The notes under the pieces were generated by a model that searched no databases, was not told the DNA's origin, and saw nothing but the letters and a program-made list of their open reading frames with translations. Below are positions 50,283 through 60,936 of a stretch of 64,000 nt of DNA, in pieces (positions within the stretch are counted from its first letter, which is position 1; each line of letters begins with the position of its first letter). The position numbers and the translations under genes were made by a program. This stretch comes from Rhizophagus irregularis (lineage: Eukaryota; Glomeromycota; Glomeromycetes; Glomerales; Glomeraceae). The DNA is taken from NCBI RefSeq assembly GCF_026210795.1, contig NC_089438.1, positions 2,067,501 to 2,131,500 of the forward strand. Direction: 5' to 3'.

Positions 50283-50563
50283 GACAAAAAACTTGAATTC
50301 TTAGTTGTAGATCATAAAAAATAAAAAACAGAGTACAGTATTTAAATGCCTAGAATCGGAACCGATTGATAGATAATCGCGTCTCCAAAAAGTATTTATT
50401 TACTGCACTAATGCACTAGATTGTTAGTTCTTGCATTGGCTAAAGATTATCCAATCGGAAATTTTTTGATGAGACGTTAATCGAATGTTGCACGCATTAG
50501 TGAATTTATTATCTAGGATTGATCTGATGATCAGATCAGAAGTTTGATTTCTTTGAGCGCAAC
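50283..50563. promoter_or_regulatory. Divergent intergenic region with palindrome TGATCTGA-TGA-TCAGATCA
   Basis: 281 bp between opposed start codons. At 50520-50538 an exact 8-bp inverted repeat with a 3-base centre lies 26 bp before the plus-strand ATG. It could be a factor site or an mRNA hairpin; which one is not shown by the sequence. Confidence 0.5.
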
Positions 50564-51604
50564 ATGTCACATTCCATTTCTAATGAAAATTTATCAATTT
50601 TATCTGCAATAAAATTGCCACCATTTCCCGAAAATGAAACAAAATCACATTCGTTCTATAATCACATTTTTAATAGGATTGCTAACTTTCTTTTGTACAA
50701 TACTCGGCTTTACCTTCCCACGGAACGCACATTTAAGTTTTTGGAAATTGAATTTTATTTAAATGATGCTACAAATGATCATGATGACCCATATTCTCAT
50801 GGACATGAGCATCAATTAACTTGTGGAGAATGGTATTTTCATCGTGTTGGAAAAAGCGGTTATCGAGGCGGGACAAGAAAAGGAATTGATATTACATTTG
50901 GCTCAGCGGAAAGAAAAATATATGGAGGAATATTAATACGAGCTATTCAAGATGAATTGACCAAAGAAGTTATAGAAGGACCAAGCCTTGTTGTTGACAA
51001 AATTCTAGAGGCATGTGGTGTAAATCAAGGAGGAATTCGAGAAATGGTAGAAAATGTATGGAAAGGAAAAAGCGAAATTTTACATGATATGAATAATACT
51101 AACGGTTTGGTTTATTTGATACAAGTAAATGATGAATTGACAAATATCGATGACATTGTTAAAAGAGACAAGAAAAGACTAAAATACTCAACAGGCCTTA
51201 CTTCTCCATATTTTGATCAGAAGTCCTCCGGTACGCCATTGACGAGAGATAGCAATAAAATATATACTTCACCAAGAGTCGGAATTACGTTATCCAATAA
51301 AATGCCGTCGGTTAATCTTCGTTTACAATATTTACTAAAACCCTATAGATTCTTTACTTCGCCACACCTTCTAGATAAAGGAAAAGCTCAACTTATTATC
51401 GGATTGTATGATCATTTTAAACAAATTGACAAAGTTGCAAAAGTAGCAGGTATTAGCCAATTTCAGGTAGAAAATTATGTTCAAGAAATGACAAATGGAA
51501 TTAAAAATGGTGATCTTAATGAATTCATTGGAAAAAAAGGAAAAGGTATAAAAGGGATTGAGTATTGTCAAATGGCCGGGGCCGTGAAAAAAATTCTCGG
51601 CTGA
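50564..51604 (+). CDS. Conserved uncharacterised protein (glycosylase-like fold suspected)
   Basis: An intronless 346-residue protein from the ATG at 50564. The conserved core at about residues 60-150 has FLEIEFYLND, DDPYSHGHEHQLTCGEWYFH, GYRGGTRKGIDITFG, YGGILIRAI and EGPSLVVDKIL. I know this set of motifs from uncharacterised bacterial and fungal proteins; the arrangement recalls alkyladenine DNA glycosylases (EIEFY ... H ... FHR), but that is a resemblance only. The His/Asp/Glu-rich part (HDDPYSHGHEH) could bind metal. The C-terminal 60 residues look helical, with a helix-turn-helix-like KVAKVAGISQFQVENYV. No signal peptide or membrane segment. Divergent from the ABCC gene. Confidence 0.75.
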   Translation: MSHSISNENLSILSAIKLPPFPENETKSHSFYNHIFNRIANFLLYNTRLYLPTERTFKFLEIEFYLNDATNDHDDPYSHGHEHQLTCGEWYFHRVGKSGYRGGTRKGIDITFGSAERKIYGGILIRAIQDELTKEVIEGPSLVVDKILEACGVNQGGIREMVENVWKGKSEILHDMNNTNGLVYLIQVNDELTNIDDIVKRDKKRLKYSTGLTSPYFDQKSSGTPLTRDSNKIYTSPRVGITLSNKMPSVNLRLQYLLKPYRFFTSPHLLDKGKAQLIIGLYDHFKQIDKVAKVAGISQFQVENYVQEMTNGIKNGDLNEFIGKKGKGIKGIEYCQMAGAVKKILG

Positions 51605-51848
51605 AATTTACTACTTTATTTGTATGATAATAGCAAATATTTGATTGTTACACGTAAATGTTTTACAGATGTTAGTAACGTCACACTTTGGTGGCTTTCG
51701 AAGATTATCCAAACATATGATTCGCAGATCGTATTAATAAAAGTACATTATTATTAAAGTTTTCAGTATCATAAATTATTATTTCTAACATCATTTTTCG
51801 AAAATACATAAAAAACTTTTACAAGTCGATTTAAATTCATTGTCCCAA

Positions 51849-53995
51849 ATGAGACCAAACAATAACGTTCGACGTGGTACCCCAAATTGTTTTTGTGGCC
51901 TTTCAGCATCGCCAGCTTATTCTGAAGAATTCGGATTATTATATGAATGTCATTATTTACACAATAACCCATGGAAGGAAGTTAATGAGGATCAATCCGC
52001 GGTTTCTGAAACTGTGAACGGGCGAGCAAGTCCTGATAGTGATCAGGTAAGATTAAAAGTACTTGATGAAATTAAATGCAATATTAATGATTTTACATTT
52101 CTCAAACTTACCAAATGCAGTCGGATAAAACTTGTGTTGCGTCTTCAAGTATAGATCATTCTTTGTCATCATCTGCTAAACAAATAGATAAACCTGTTTG
52201 TGGTTATCATATTCATAAGGATGCTTGGGATAGTTTTTTTGATCGTAAATATAATATAAATGCGGAACATCAAGAACTCGCTATTTGTCCATTTTTTAAT
52301 TTCACGTTTTGTGCTTTCTTTGATTTACGAAATTCTTATCCTTTAAGCCATCCATCTCCTCCAAACTGTTTTTGTGGTCTTCCTGTTATGATGAGACACG
52401 AGTTTCATGGAAAGTTGATGTTCACATGTCCAAATTATCTTATTGATGGTGCGAGACCTAAATGTACATGGAAATTATGGGCAAACGAGGTCCCATTTCA
52501 AAAAACTAATGGGTGTACACATCCTTTACAAAAACAAGGTATAACTAGACTTTTAGATCCTAGTCGACAAATACAAAATTGTAATCGCTCAATTGTAAAA
52601 AGAGAAACATTCAATAACCGCAATACTTTTTCAAGAAGTCGATTCGAAAGAAATAATTATAATAATAGTGGAAGATTCCAACGAGAAACAAGGCCCAACA
52701 GCGATAAGTATTCATCTTACAAAAGGGATTCTAATTATCATTCTTCAGAGAGATTGGATCGTAATTATAGAAGAGAACATGATTTCGGATCAAGGGATCA
52801 TAATTACCAGTATCAACAAACTACATTTAATAATAGAAGTTCAAACGTATCGAGAAGAATAAGTAATGGGACAGGATGGGACCCTGGACGTAATCGGAAT
52901 AAGGGCCAATCGCGACAATACACTATAAAGGGGTGTAAACCTCCAACTCGATGGAATAGTAATGATTCGAATTATTCATATCATGGAGATAATTCGAATG
53001 GACAGTCAATAGAATCTAATAAGTCATTGAATATTAATGGAAACAATGTAGAAAAGGTAACAGTTAATGAAAGTCTTCTAAAGTCAGAAAATGACGAATT
53101 AAAGCGTTGTAAAGATAAAGATTTATGTAATAATCGAGAGAAGAACAATATTATTTCCAATGATACAGAAAATAAGGAATTAAGATCATCAGAAATGGTA
53201 AATAATTCAAATAGAGAACAACCTGTTTCTAATGTTAGAAAAAATGGAGTTGATAAATCTGTGAAAAATTGTCTTGAAAAAGACATTATAAAGGAACCCT
53301 TATATGTTAGAGATAATCCTCGAACTAGTTCAGAAAGATCGGATTGCAGCGAAAAACGTTATAACGAAGAAAATGGTTCTTCGTCATCATTATCTAATAG
53401 AACCGATTCATCGAGACTTTCAATGAAGATTCATGTGAGGGAAATTCCTTATATTTCGACTTACAGTGAATTTTCCCAAACAAAACCCACAGATATTACA
53501 AATATGGCTCCAAAATGTGATTTCGTCGCAGAAACATCACGTCTTTTGACGGAAAACCAGAAGCTGATATCTGAAAATAAAAGTTTGAATTCTAAACAAG
53601 AAATTGATCAAATGGAAAAAAATGATTTACTTATGCAAGTGGAACAATTAAAAAATCGGGTGAACTACCTTGTTAGTAGGGTTGGACATTATAGATCTGA
53701 ATACGATTCTGAACATAAATTCAGACAGTCTAGCCAGAAGAAGTTGATTGAACTTCAAGCACAAGTCGCAGATGTAATGAAGGAAATTGATGAATTACGT
53801 TCTTCAAGGGAGAAAGAAAGAGAAGAAATTGCTATGGGAAATATGAAATGTAAAGTATGTTTTGAAGGTCACATCACGCATGCCCTTTTACCCTGTCATC
53901 ACTTTGCTTTGTGTAGTAAGTGTTCTCAGGTGATTACTAAATGCGTTATTTGTAGAAAACCAAAGGAAAATGTTGTTAGAATTTATTTGGGATGA
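51849..53995 (+). CDS. RING finger protein with GRF-like zinc fingers
   Basis: Two exons, 51849-52046 and 52121-53995, give 690 residues. Two related Cys motifs begin TPNCFCGL (about residues 11-18) and PPNCFCGLPV (about 146-155). The second continues FTCPNYL and ARPKCTWKLW, a GRF-type zinc finger. Between them CGYHIHKDAWDSFF and CPFFNFTFCAFFDLRNSYP form a further conserved Cys/His block. The middle (about 190-460) is Arg/Asn/Ser-rich and disordered. A coiled coil follows (about 495-630, LTENQKLISENK). The C-terminus is a C3HC4 RING (about 642-690: CKVCFEGHITHALLPCHHFA, then CVICRKP) of the kind found in IAP/MULAN-type E3 ligases. It is probably a ubiquitin ligase that binds nucleic acid; substrate unknown. 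Confidence 0.82.
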
Positions 53996-54388
53996 TAACA
54001 ATATTTACATGAGATCAAGGCATTAAACCATAACATCATAAATTGTAACATAATTTATCCATAGAAACAACTTCAATATTATTTTGTATATATATATATA
54101 TATATCATTTATTTTATTATAATTGCAAGATGTGTTAAGAGGCAATGATCAAAATTCCTAAACACATTAGTTATGCTAATTTTTTCAATCATATCAGTTA
54201 TTAAAAAAAGTTTTTGAGTTTGATCTTTTTTGTGCTATTTATTTATAAAGAAATAAATTTATTTATTCAATTTTTTAAATTTTTTAGTTTCAAGTAATAT
54301 GTATAAAATTAAGTCAAATGCAATTATACTATTAAGTACAAATAAGTATTGTTCCAACTTCCTCACACAAAAGTTTTCATCTCTTTAT
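53996..54388. other. Convergent 3' region with TA microsatellite
   Basis: About 390 bp between two convergent stops. A (TA)n run lies at 54088-54105. No coding frame or RNA gene seen. Confidence 0.5.
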
Positions 54389-55453
54389 CTAAATTGTATG
54401 ACCATAAATAACTCTAGCTTGTTTTCTTTCTTTTTGAATTTTATCCAACATTAATTTTCTTTGTACTAAACCATCTCTTGCAGCTAAACTAAGTATACCT
54501 GCTAATAATTCAATACCTCTAACAGAATCATCGTTAGCAGGTATAGGCCAAGTAACCTTACTAGGATCAAAATCAGTATCAACTATACCAATAGTAGGAA
54601 TGTTACCGTATCGTGCTTCCTCAAGTGCAATCTCATTTTCTAAAGGATTTAATAAAACCAGTAAATCAGGTTTAAATGTTTTTGAAATAACATCATTTTC
54701 ATTTTTTGGTATTAAATGACCTAAAGTTTGTTGAGAATTTGTTATAGTACCAGGTAACCAACGTGTAGTTAATTGATATTGATTGCAACGTTTAGCAGCT
54801 TTTATTACACTCCTAGAAAATAATCCTCCTCTCGTGTTAATAAATAATATTATGCCGCCATTATATGAAATTTCTTTCATCACCTTACATGCTCTACGTA
54901 AATAGATTAACGTATAATCTAAATTTATTATATTTATACCATATCTTATACCAAATATAAATGGTGATGTTTTTGGATTCCAAAGCGACGTTGAATGTCC
55001 TAAATGTAAATTTGCTGACAACAAAGAAGACATTGTTAAATCATATGGCGAAGGCGGAGATTCTAGGTTTTTTGTTGCTGAAATGGAAACCTTTTTAAAA
55101 GATCCTGTTTGTTTTACAAATTCCGGAACTAAAAGAAATTTTATAAAAAAATATTATTTATTTTTTCCTTTTTTTTAAAAAAAAATATTTTTTTTTTACC
55201 ATCGTCTTTTAATTTCAATTTTGCCGAATCAATAGGTTTATCGTCAAAAGCTTTAAAAAATCTATAAGATAATTCCTGTTTAAAATCATCATAATCATGA
55301 TCTATAACTTGCTGTTTAGAACTGTTTAAAGGCAAATCCTTATATAAGGATGATATGAATCTCGTTGATACTAGTAATTAAATAGTTAGAATAAAAATTG
55401 TTAAAACTTTTTTTTTAAAAAAAAAACCAAATGCTTACTAGTAAATTTTCCAT
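54389..55453 (-). CDS. MRP4: Mitochondrial small-subunit ribosomal protein uS2m
   Basis: Three exons on the minus strand. The last exon carries NLHLGHSTSLWNPKTSPFIFG, IINLDYTLIYLRRA, GGIILFINTRG, CNQYQLTTRWLPGTITN, PDLLVLLNP, NIPTIGIVDTDFDPSKVTWP and IPANDDSVRGIELL, a complete uS2 pattern. Upstream, DLPLNSSKQQ and VPEFVKQTGS join across the intron at about 55130-55200. The first exon is very short, MENLL from the ATG at 55453; the only phase-keeping acceptor I find is AAG before GATTTGCC, near 55337. That makes the very N-terminus less sure. The protein acts in the mitochondrial 28S-like subunit. It is divergent from ORC1 with a tRNA gene in between. Confidence 0.85.
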
Positions 55454-55610
55454 ATCGATTGTGGTATAATACTCGAGATAAAAAAGCGCGCGAATTATTT
55501 CGAAGAGATTGAATTGAATACATTAAAGATAATTTATCTAAAAAAACATTTTTATAATTTGTCACATTATCATGATCTAGTTTGTAATACGATCAATACG
55601 ATCTACGAAC

Positions 55611-55619
55611 AAAAAAAAA
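55611..55619 (-). terminator. RNA polymerase III terminator of the tRNA-Asn gene
   Basis: On the minus strand a run of nine T lies 11 bases after the tRNA 3' end, as required for Pol III termination. Confidence 0.7.
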
Positions 55620-55630
55620 CGAGATTAAAT

Positions 55631-55704
55631 CGCCCCCACCTGGATTCGAACCAGGATCCTTTCGGTTAACAGCCGAACGCGCTAGCCGGTTGCGCCATGG
55701 AGGC
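55631..55704 (-). tRNA. tRNA-Asn (anticodon GTT)
   Basis: A 74-nt cloverleaf on the minus strand without intron. The acceptor stem GCCTCCA pairs with TGGGGGC (one G-T pair), discriminator G. The D arm contains box A TGGCGCAACCGG. The anticodon arm is TTCGG-CTGTTAA-CCGAA with anticodon GTT. The T arm CCTGG-TTCGAAT-CCAGG includes box B GGTTCGAATCC. It lies between the divergent uS2m and ORC1 genes. Confidence 0.97.
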
Positions 55705-55915
55705 TATGCTGTATGATGCAAAGTCATTTGTTTATATTTAAATCATTTGTGAGAATTAGGACAGCGTTCAGTGTCACGATGTATCATTCACACATGATCT
55801 GCATTTATAAAGTCGCGTGAAGTTGAATGATCTTCTAAATGACAAATTTTGACTAATATAATTGAACTTCTTTGCAATAAATATCTACTGTAAAACGTCG
55901 CGTAAAAGGAACAAA

Positions 55916-58022
55916 ATGACAAGAACAAAGAGGATGAACTCATTCCCTTCTCCTGATACACCAAAGCGCAATAAGAATTCTATTAGAAAAAGCGTTGAAG
56001 ACGAGTATGTTGAAGACGAGTATGTTGAAAACGAATATACTAAAGACATTGAAACTGACTTTGTTGTTACACCAAAGCGTAATAAGAGGATTAATTATAA
56101 TGAAGGCGCGGGGACCATAACACCTAAGCGTAATAAAAGAGTAGACCCAATGGTTACTGTACTTATTACGCAAAAAAAAAATGAACCCCTGAAATCAAAA
56201 ACTCACGATATTGTTTCAAATTACGCGAATGAGGCAGTTACACCCGGAGAACAGCCCGTTGTTACTGTACTCATAACGCCCAAAAAAAATAAAACGCAAA
56301 TTCCTAAACAAATCGTTACTCCCCCCTCTATAAGGTAAGTGTTTTTTGATGTTCTTTCAATTGTTGTAAAATAATTAACTTCTCTTTGAAAATATATAAC
56401 AGAAGAAGGACAGGTCGTTTATCTTCAAGTATTGATAATCGTATTCAACCTATCAATAAACCTTTAACAAGATACGATATTGCAAGAGAACAATTACGAC
56501 TTGAAGAGGTTCCCATAAATTTTCCTTGTCGTGAAAAAGAATACGATCAAGTCTACAATAAAATTAAGGAATCAATTGATGAACTTAATGGTCGTCGTAT
56601 TTTCATATCTGGTCAACCTGGTACTGGTAAAACTGCTACCGTACGACAAGTTATTAAAAATTTGAAAGAAAAAGTTTGCAAGAAAGTTAGTAGATTCGAT
56701 AATTCGCTAATTATTTCAAATCTAAAAAAAAGTTAATCATTTTAAATATAATATAGGAATTAAATCCATTTGAATTCGTTGAAATTAATGGAATGGAAAT
56801 TAAGCCTCCTGAAAAGGCATATAGTGTCCTTTGGGAAGGTTTAACCGGTGATCGTATTTCTCATAAAGATGCTGAATTTTTATTGAATGAAATGTTTAAT
56901 GATGAAGATAATGAAGTTTCAATGTTTGTGATTTTTTTTTCTTTTTTCTCCCTTTTTCAATATTATTAATTAAGAAGATTTTTATTTGATTCTTTATAGT
57001 GTCTTCATGATAGATGAATTTGATTCGCTTATCTCAAAAAGGAGTATTGTATTTAATAATCTTTTGGAATGGACTGCTATACCAAATTCTGGATTTGTTT
57101 TGATTGCCCTAACTAATGAAATCAGATTACCGCACTCATTATTAACCAAAAGTCAAGAAAGCAAATTTAGTTAGTATCAATATTTATAATACGTGAAGAG
57201 TGTGCGGGTTTAACTGGTTTAACTTTTTTTATCGAATTTATTTTAGGATTGGAAAGATTAGATTTCGAGCCATATACGCATGAACAGCTTTTCACTATTT
57301 TGAAATCTCGACTTGAAAATATAGAGATATTTGCAAAGGAAGCTGTCGAATTTACTGCAAGAAAAGTGAGCGCTATTTCACAAGATGCAAGAAACGCTCT
57401 ATGTATTTGCAGGTAATAATTTAAATAATTGTTTGAATGTTAAAATGGCGCGATCATTAAGAATAAGATTATTGAGAATAATCAATCATTGAAAATTTTT
57501 AGATATGCCGTGGGTGTTCTTGAGGCACAAGTGAAAAATAAATTTGTATCGGAAAATAGTTATGTAACTATACCAATGGTTCTAGAAGCTATAAAGAAAA
57601 CTAATACTCCTTGGAAGAGATATATTAGTACAAGTTCTCTACGAGTAAAAGTATTCCTTTGTTCCTTATTATTATTATTGAAAGAAAGCAGAAAAAGTGG
57701 TAAAGATGAAATTGAATTTAAATCTGTAAGTTATGATATTTAATATATATTTAGATTCCCCGGATTCTTTACTAATAATTATATATTTATTTATATAATG
57801 TAATAGGTTATAAGAAAATATAACAAAATATGTGAATTTAAAGGTTTACCATGTCCTCCACTTGCCGAATTAACGAATATTGCCTATGATCTTTTATCAT
57901 CTTCAATGTTGATAATGGATCCCAGTAAAGATGTTGATTCTTTAATTAAATTTAATGGAATCGAAAATGATGTTAATTCAGTATTGTCTAGTGAACTATT
58001 TTTTAAAGATTTAGTTGGGTGA
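55916..58022 (+). CDS. ORC1: Origin recognition complex subunit 1 (ORC1), short form
   Basis: Seven exons starting 55916-56334 and 56403 on; about 550 residues. The start MTRTKRMNSFPSPDTPKRNK at 55916 is the first ATG in frame. The first 140 residues are basic and disordered, with TPKRNK or close variants five times and an Asp/Glu/Tyr repeat (VEDEYVEDEYVENEY). The AAA+ part follows: VPINFPCREKEYDQVY, Walker A GQPGTGKTATV, FEFVEINGMEIKPPEKAY, Walker B VFMIDEFDSL, LIALTNEIRLP. ISQDARNALCICRYAV belongs to the lid, and EFKGLPCPPLAEL to the winged helix. These match ORC1 better than Cdc6. It loads MCM at origins with ORC2-6. No N-terminal BAH domain is present. The box VII position reads ESKFRLERLDF, with Lys where the SRLG-type Arg is usual. 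Confidence 0.9.
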
Positions 58023-59742
58023 TAAGAATATAAGCTAATCAAAAAACATTTTAATTAAAGACTTTTAATTTGTTAAAAAAAACAAAATATATCATTAATT
58101 TAATCTTTGAATATGAATTTAATAATTTAGATTGGATCTTGGGTATAATTAGTGCACTTTATATCAAACACGATAATAAACAGTCTGTATAACCGTTTCA
58201 ATTGATTGAGCTTGCTAAATATTACGTTATTTAATTTTTTTCTTTGACGTTAGACGATACAAAAGATAACATAATATTCATAATAATGATTAGGTTGAGT
58301 TTGTTGAAAATCATAAAATAAAAGGAGTTATTGGATATAATTATCGTAATAATGATTTTTATGATTTTTGGAATTATGAGCAAGACGTATTATAATAGGA
58401 ATTGTTTGGAGGAAATAACAACATATTTGTGTGCAAGATCAATGTTCGTCTTGACGATTATGGCTGAGAAAGATTATGAATTTCAGATTTAAACAGACTA
58501 TAATTTAAAGCAACATTAAAGTATTATTATCCCAAAAATTTATACTAATTCTGGCCAAACTCATAGTGCCAGCGAAATTTAATGAAATTCAATCCGGATG
58601 AAAATCCGGATAAAACCGCTACGGATCGAAGCACTAATCTTCGTCTCATTTAATATGAATTATTGAAAATGTAGACTGCTGTAACAGTGATCAGCCAAGA
58701 AAAAATAAATTATTATTTTTTTTGTTAATCCAGTAGACAAAAGATCATATCGCATTAAACTGTAATCAAGCCCTGAAAAGTCAAAAGAGATGAATTAGCT
58801 GAAGCAGTTCGTGCTTTCTTCTTATTGGTGAATAGATAATTCGTGTAGTCGTTTTTGATGGGTCTTACTCATTTATTACCTCATTTATTACATGTCATTA
58901 ATATAAGGATATATAATAATACACACCACTACCATAATTTACCAGATTTCATAACATTACTTATTGATTTTCAAGCTGCAAAGAGGTTCACGAATTTTTA
59001 ATAAAACTTAGCCGAAATTTTTTATTTTTCGTATATTGAAAAGAAAGAAAATTTTTAGAATATTAAAGGCTGTAATAAATCAGCTTTCAAATAAAAAAAA
59101 TTGTCTGAATTCAATTAAATTTTTTTTTATTTGAAAGATATTGATATGTAGTTCTTATTTATTAAGAAAAAGGAGAATAGTTTTAAAACATTAAGAAATT
59201 ATCTCATTGCTAATTATAATAAATTCTTTCTTTGCAATAAGAAAATTTTTATTTTTAAAGTTTTTTTATTTTTTATTAATAAAACTATGTAACCAGCTTA
59301 AAAATCAATAAGTGAATTTTATGGAATCCAGTAATTTATGATAAGGGTGTGTAGAATAATAAAATTCTACTTTTATTTATAAAACTAACTATATGCAAAA
59401 ATCTGCTTTATATTTATTTATGTTAAAATTATACTTATAATTTATATATTGAAAAATATACTAGTAAAATTGAAGTATTCCATTATTTCAGTTGTTTAAT
59501 TAATTAAAATTTAATTAAAGTATTGATAATACTTGTAATTACTATTTTATCCTATTAGATTTCAAATAAAACTAAGAATTAAAACTTAAAAAAATATATA
59601 TAGGTTAAATTATGTTATTTAAACAATTTACCTATAATATTTTTATTTTTTTTACAACCTGAAGTTAGCCTATAATTTTAACTAGCATTACTATTAATGC
59701 AGGTACAAATAATACCTTATAATTAATTATTATTGCTTGGTA
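58023..59742. other. Intergenic DNA with possible element remnant, no gene
   Basis: No coding frame. A less AT-rich patch at about 58550-58660 has the direct repeat ATCCGGATGAAAATCCGGAT (58601-58620) and looks like a fragment of an old element. The rest, mainly 59000-59700, is AT-rich with long A and T runs. Confidence 0.45.
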
Positions 59743-60804
59743 TCAGGCTTTTTCCTTATCATCTTTTAGATTATTTGTAGTCTTATCTTTTGATTCTGAA
59801 TAATTAATTTCATCTTTTAAAGATCTCTTTAAATCATCATTTATAGATAAATCTTTTTCCATTCCCTTAATCAATATATCAGCAATATTGCCAACACTTG
59901 GGGCCTTTTTATCACCATCATCATTAAATCTTTTTTCAACATTGATATACATTCTAGATTCTTCTTTAGTTTTAGCATTTTTAAACATTCTTTTACCTAC
60001 ACCTAACTCCTCCCATTCCCAACGAGTCACTCTCATACCAATGCCAGGAGGACAATTTTTAGACAAATATAATAATAATTTATCAATAACATTTTTATTT
60101 GCATCCTTAAATGTTAATAACCTTTTATGAGTTTTTCTTTCAAAATTTTCTTGGGATTTCTTATGCACAAAAGGTCCTCTTGGAACTGTCCATCGTGTTG
60201 TTTGTGTTGGCAGATAAACTACACCTGAACATGGGATTGAAAGGTGAAATGCCGTACGACGTGCAAAATCAACAAAAAAATCCATTGGTCCCAGTATATA
60301 TGAACGAAAATGTATATTACATACGGTTATATTATGTTTTTGAGGAATTCTTTGTGGTTCTAATTTTATTTATATATAAAAAAAGTGAGGAATATTAATT
60401 ATGAGATGATTATTGAAAGGTTTATTTACCTAAATAAATTGGATCGATTTGTTCTTCTTGGCTATCCGTTTCTCCATCAATTTTTCCAAAGGGTTTTTGA
60501 ATTCGATCAATTGCTTGCAATTGATTTTCTCCAAATAAATCTCTAGAACCCACTCTATAAACAATTTAGAAAAAAAATAATTTTATATTGCAAAATCAGA
60601 ATGTTAGCGAATGTAGCGAATGTTCAAAAATCCGAAATATGTAATTACACATATCCACGTAAGCTTGATATTCTTGAAAATACCAAAATTCGAGTTTTAC
60701 TCTATTCATATAAATAATAAATGCTTAATTAATTGAAGAATTTACTAAAAATATTTTCGTTTAAAGCTTACATTTGAAATAACTGATTTAAAGAAGCTCG
60801 ACAT
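59743..60804 (-). CDS. RSM10: Mitochondrial small-subunit ribosomal protein uS10m
   Basis: A minus-strand gene ending at the stop at 59743. The main exon, from about 60330, carries VCNIHFRSYILGPMDFFVDF, ARRTAFHLSIPCSGVVYLPT, TTRWTVPRGPFVHKKSQENF, ERKTHKRLLTF and PPGIGMRVTRWEWEELGVG, a full uS10m pattern. The preceding exon encodes GSRDLFGENQLQAIDRIQKP, and the join at 60367/60430 keeps the frame. The probable start MSSFFKSVISN at 60804 looks like a mitochondrial presequence. Linking it needs a small extra exon near 60680-60655, so the N-terminus is tentative. The C-terminal 60 residues are Lys/Asp-rich, longer than usual. Divergent from ORC5, 132 bp apart. Confidence 0.85.
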
Positions 60805-60936
60805 TACAGGTTATAGATGAAATTGATGAAATTTCTATCTATTGCAGATCTATACAACCTATCGATCGACATTTTAATGACAAAATTATTGAACCCGATT
60901 TTGCTACTACCAAAAATTGTCAAATTTTAAGAAAAA
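60805..60936. promoter_or_regulatory. Shared divergent promoter of uS10m and ORC5
   Basis: 132 bp between two opposed start codons, the tightest pair in the window. It contains ACCTATCGATCGACAT at 60858-60873, a partly palindromic site. The bidirectional function is inferred from spacing. Confidence 0.5.

Noticed and set aside
55141-55335. 64-codon frame ending in a Lys/Phe-rich run
   Set aside because: This is the middle uS2m exon read into its intron; the frame-keeping splice to VPEFVKQ gives the known protein.
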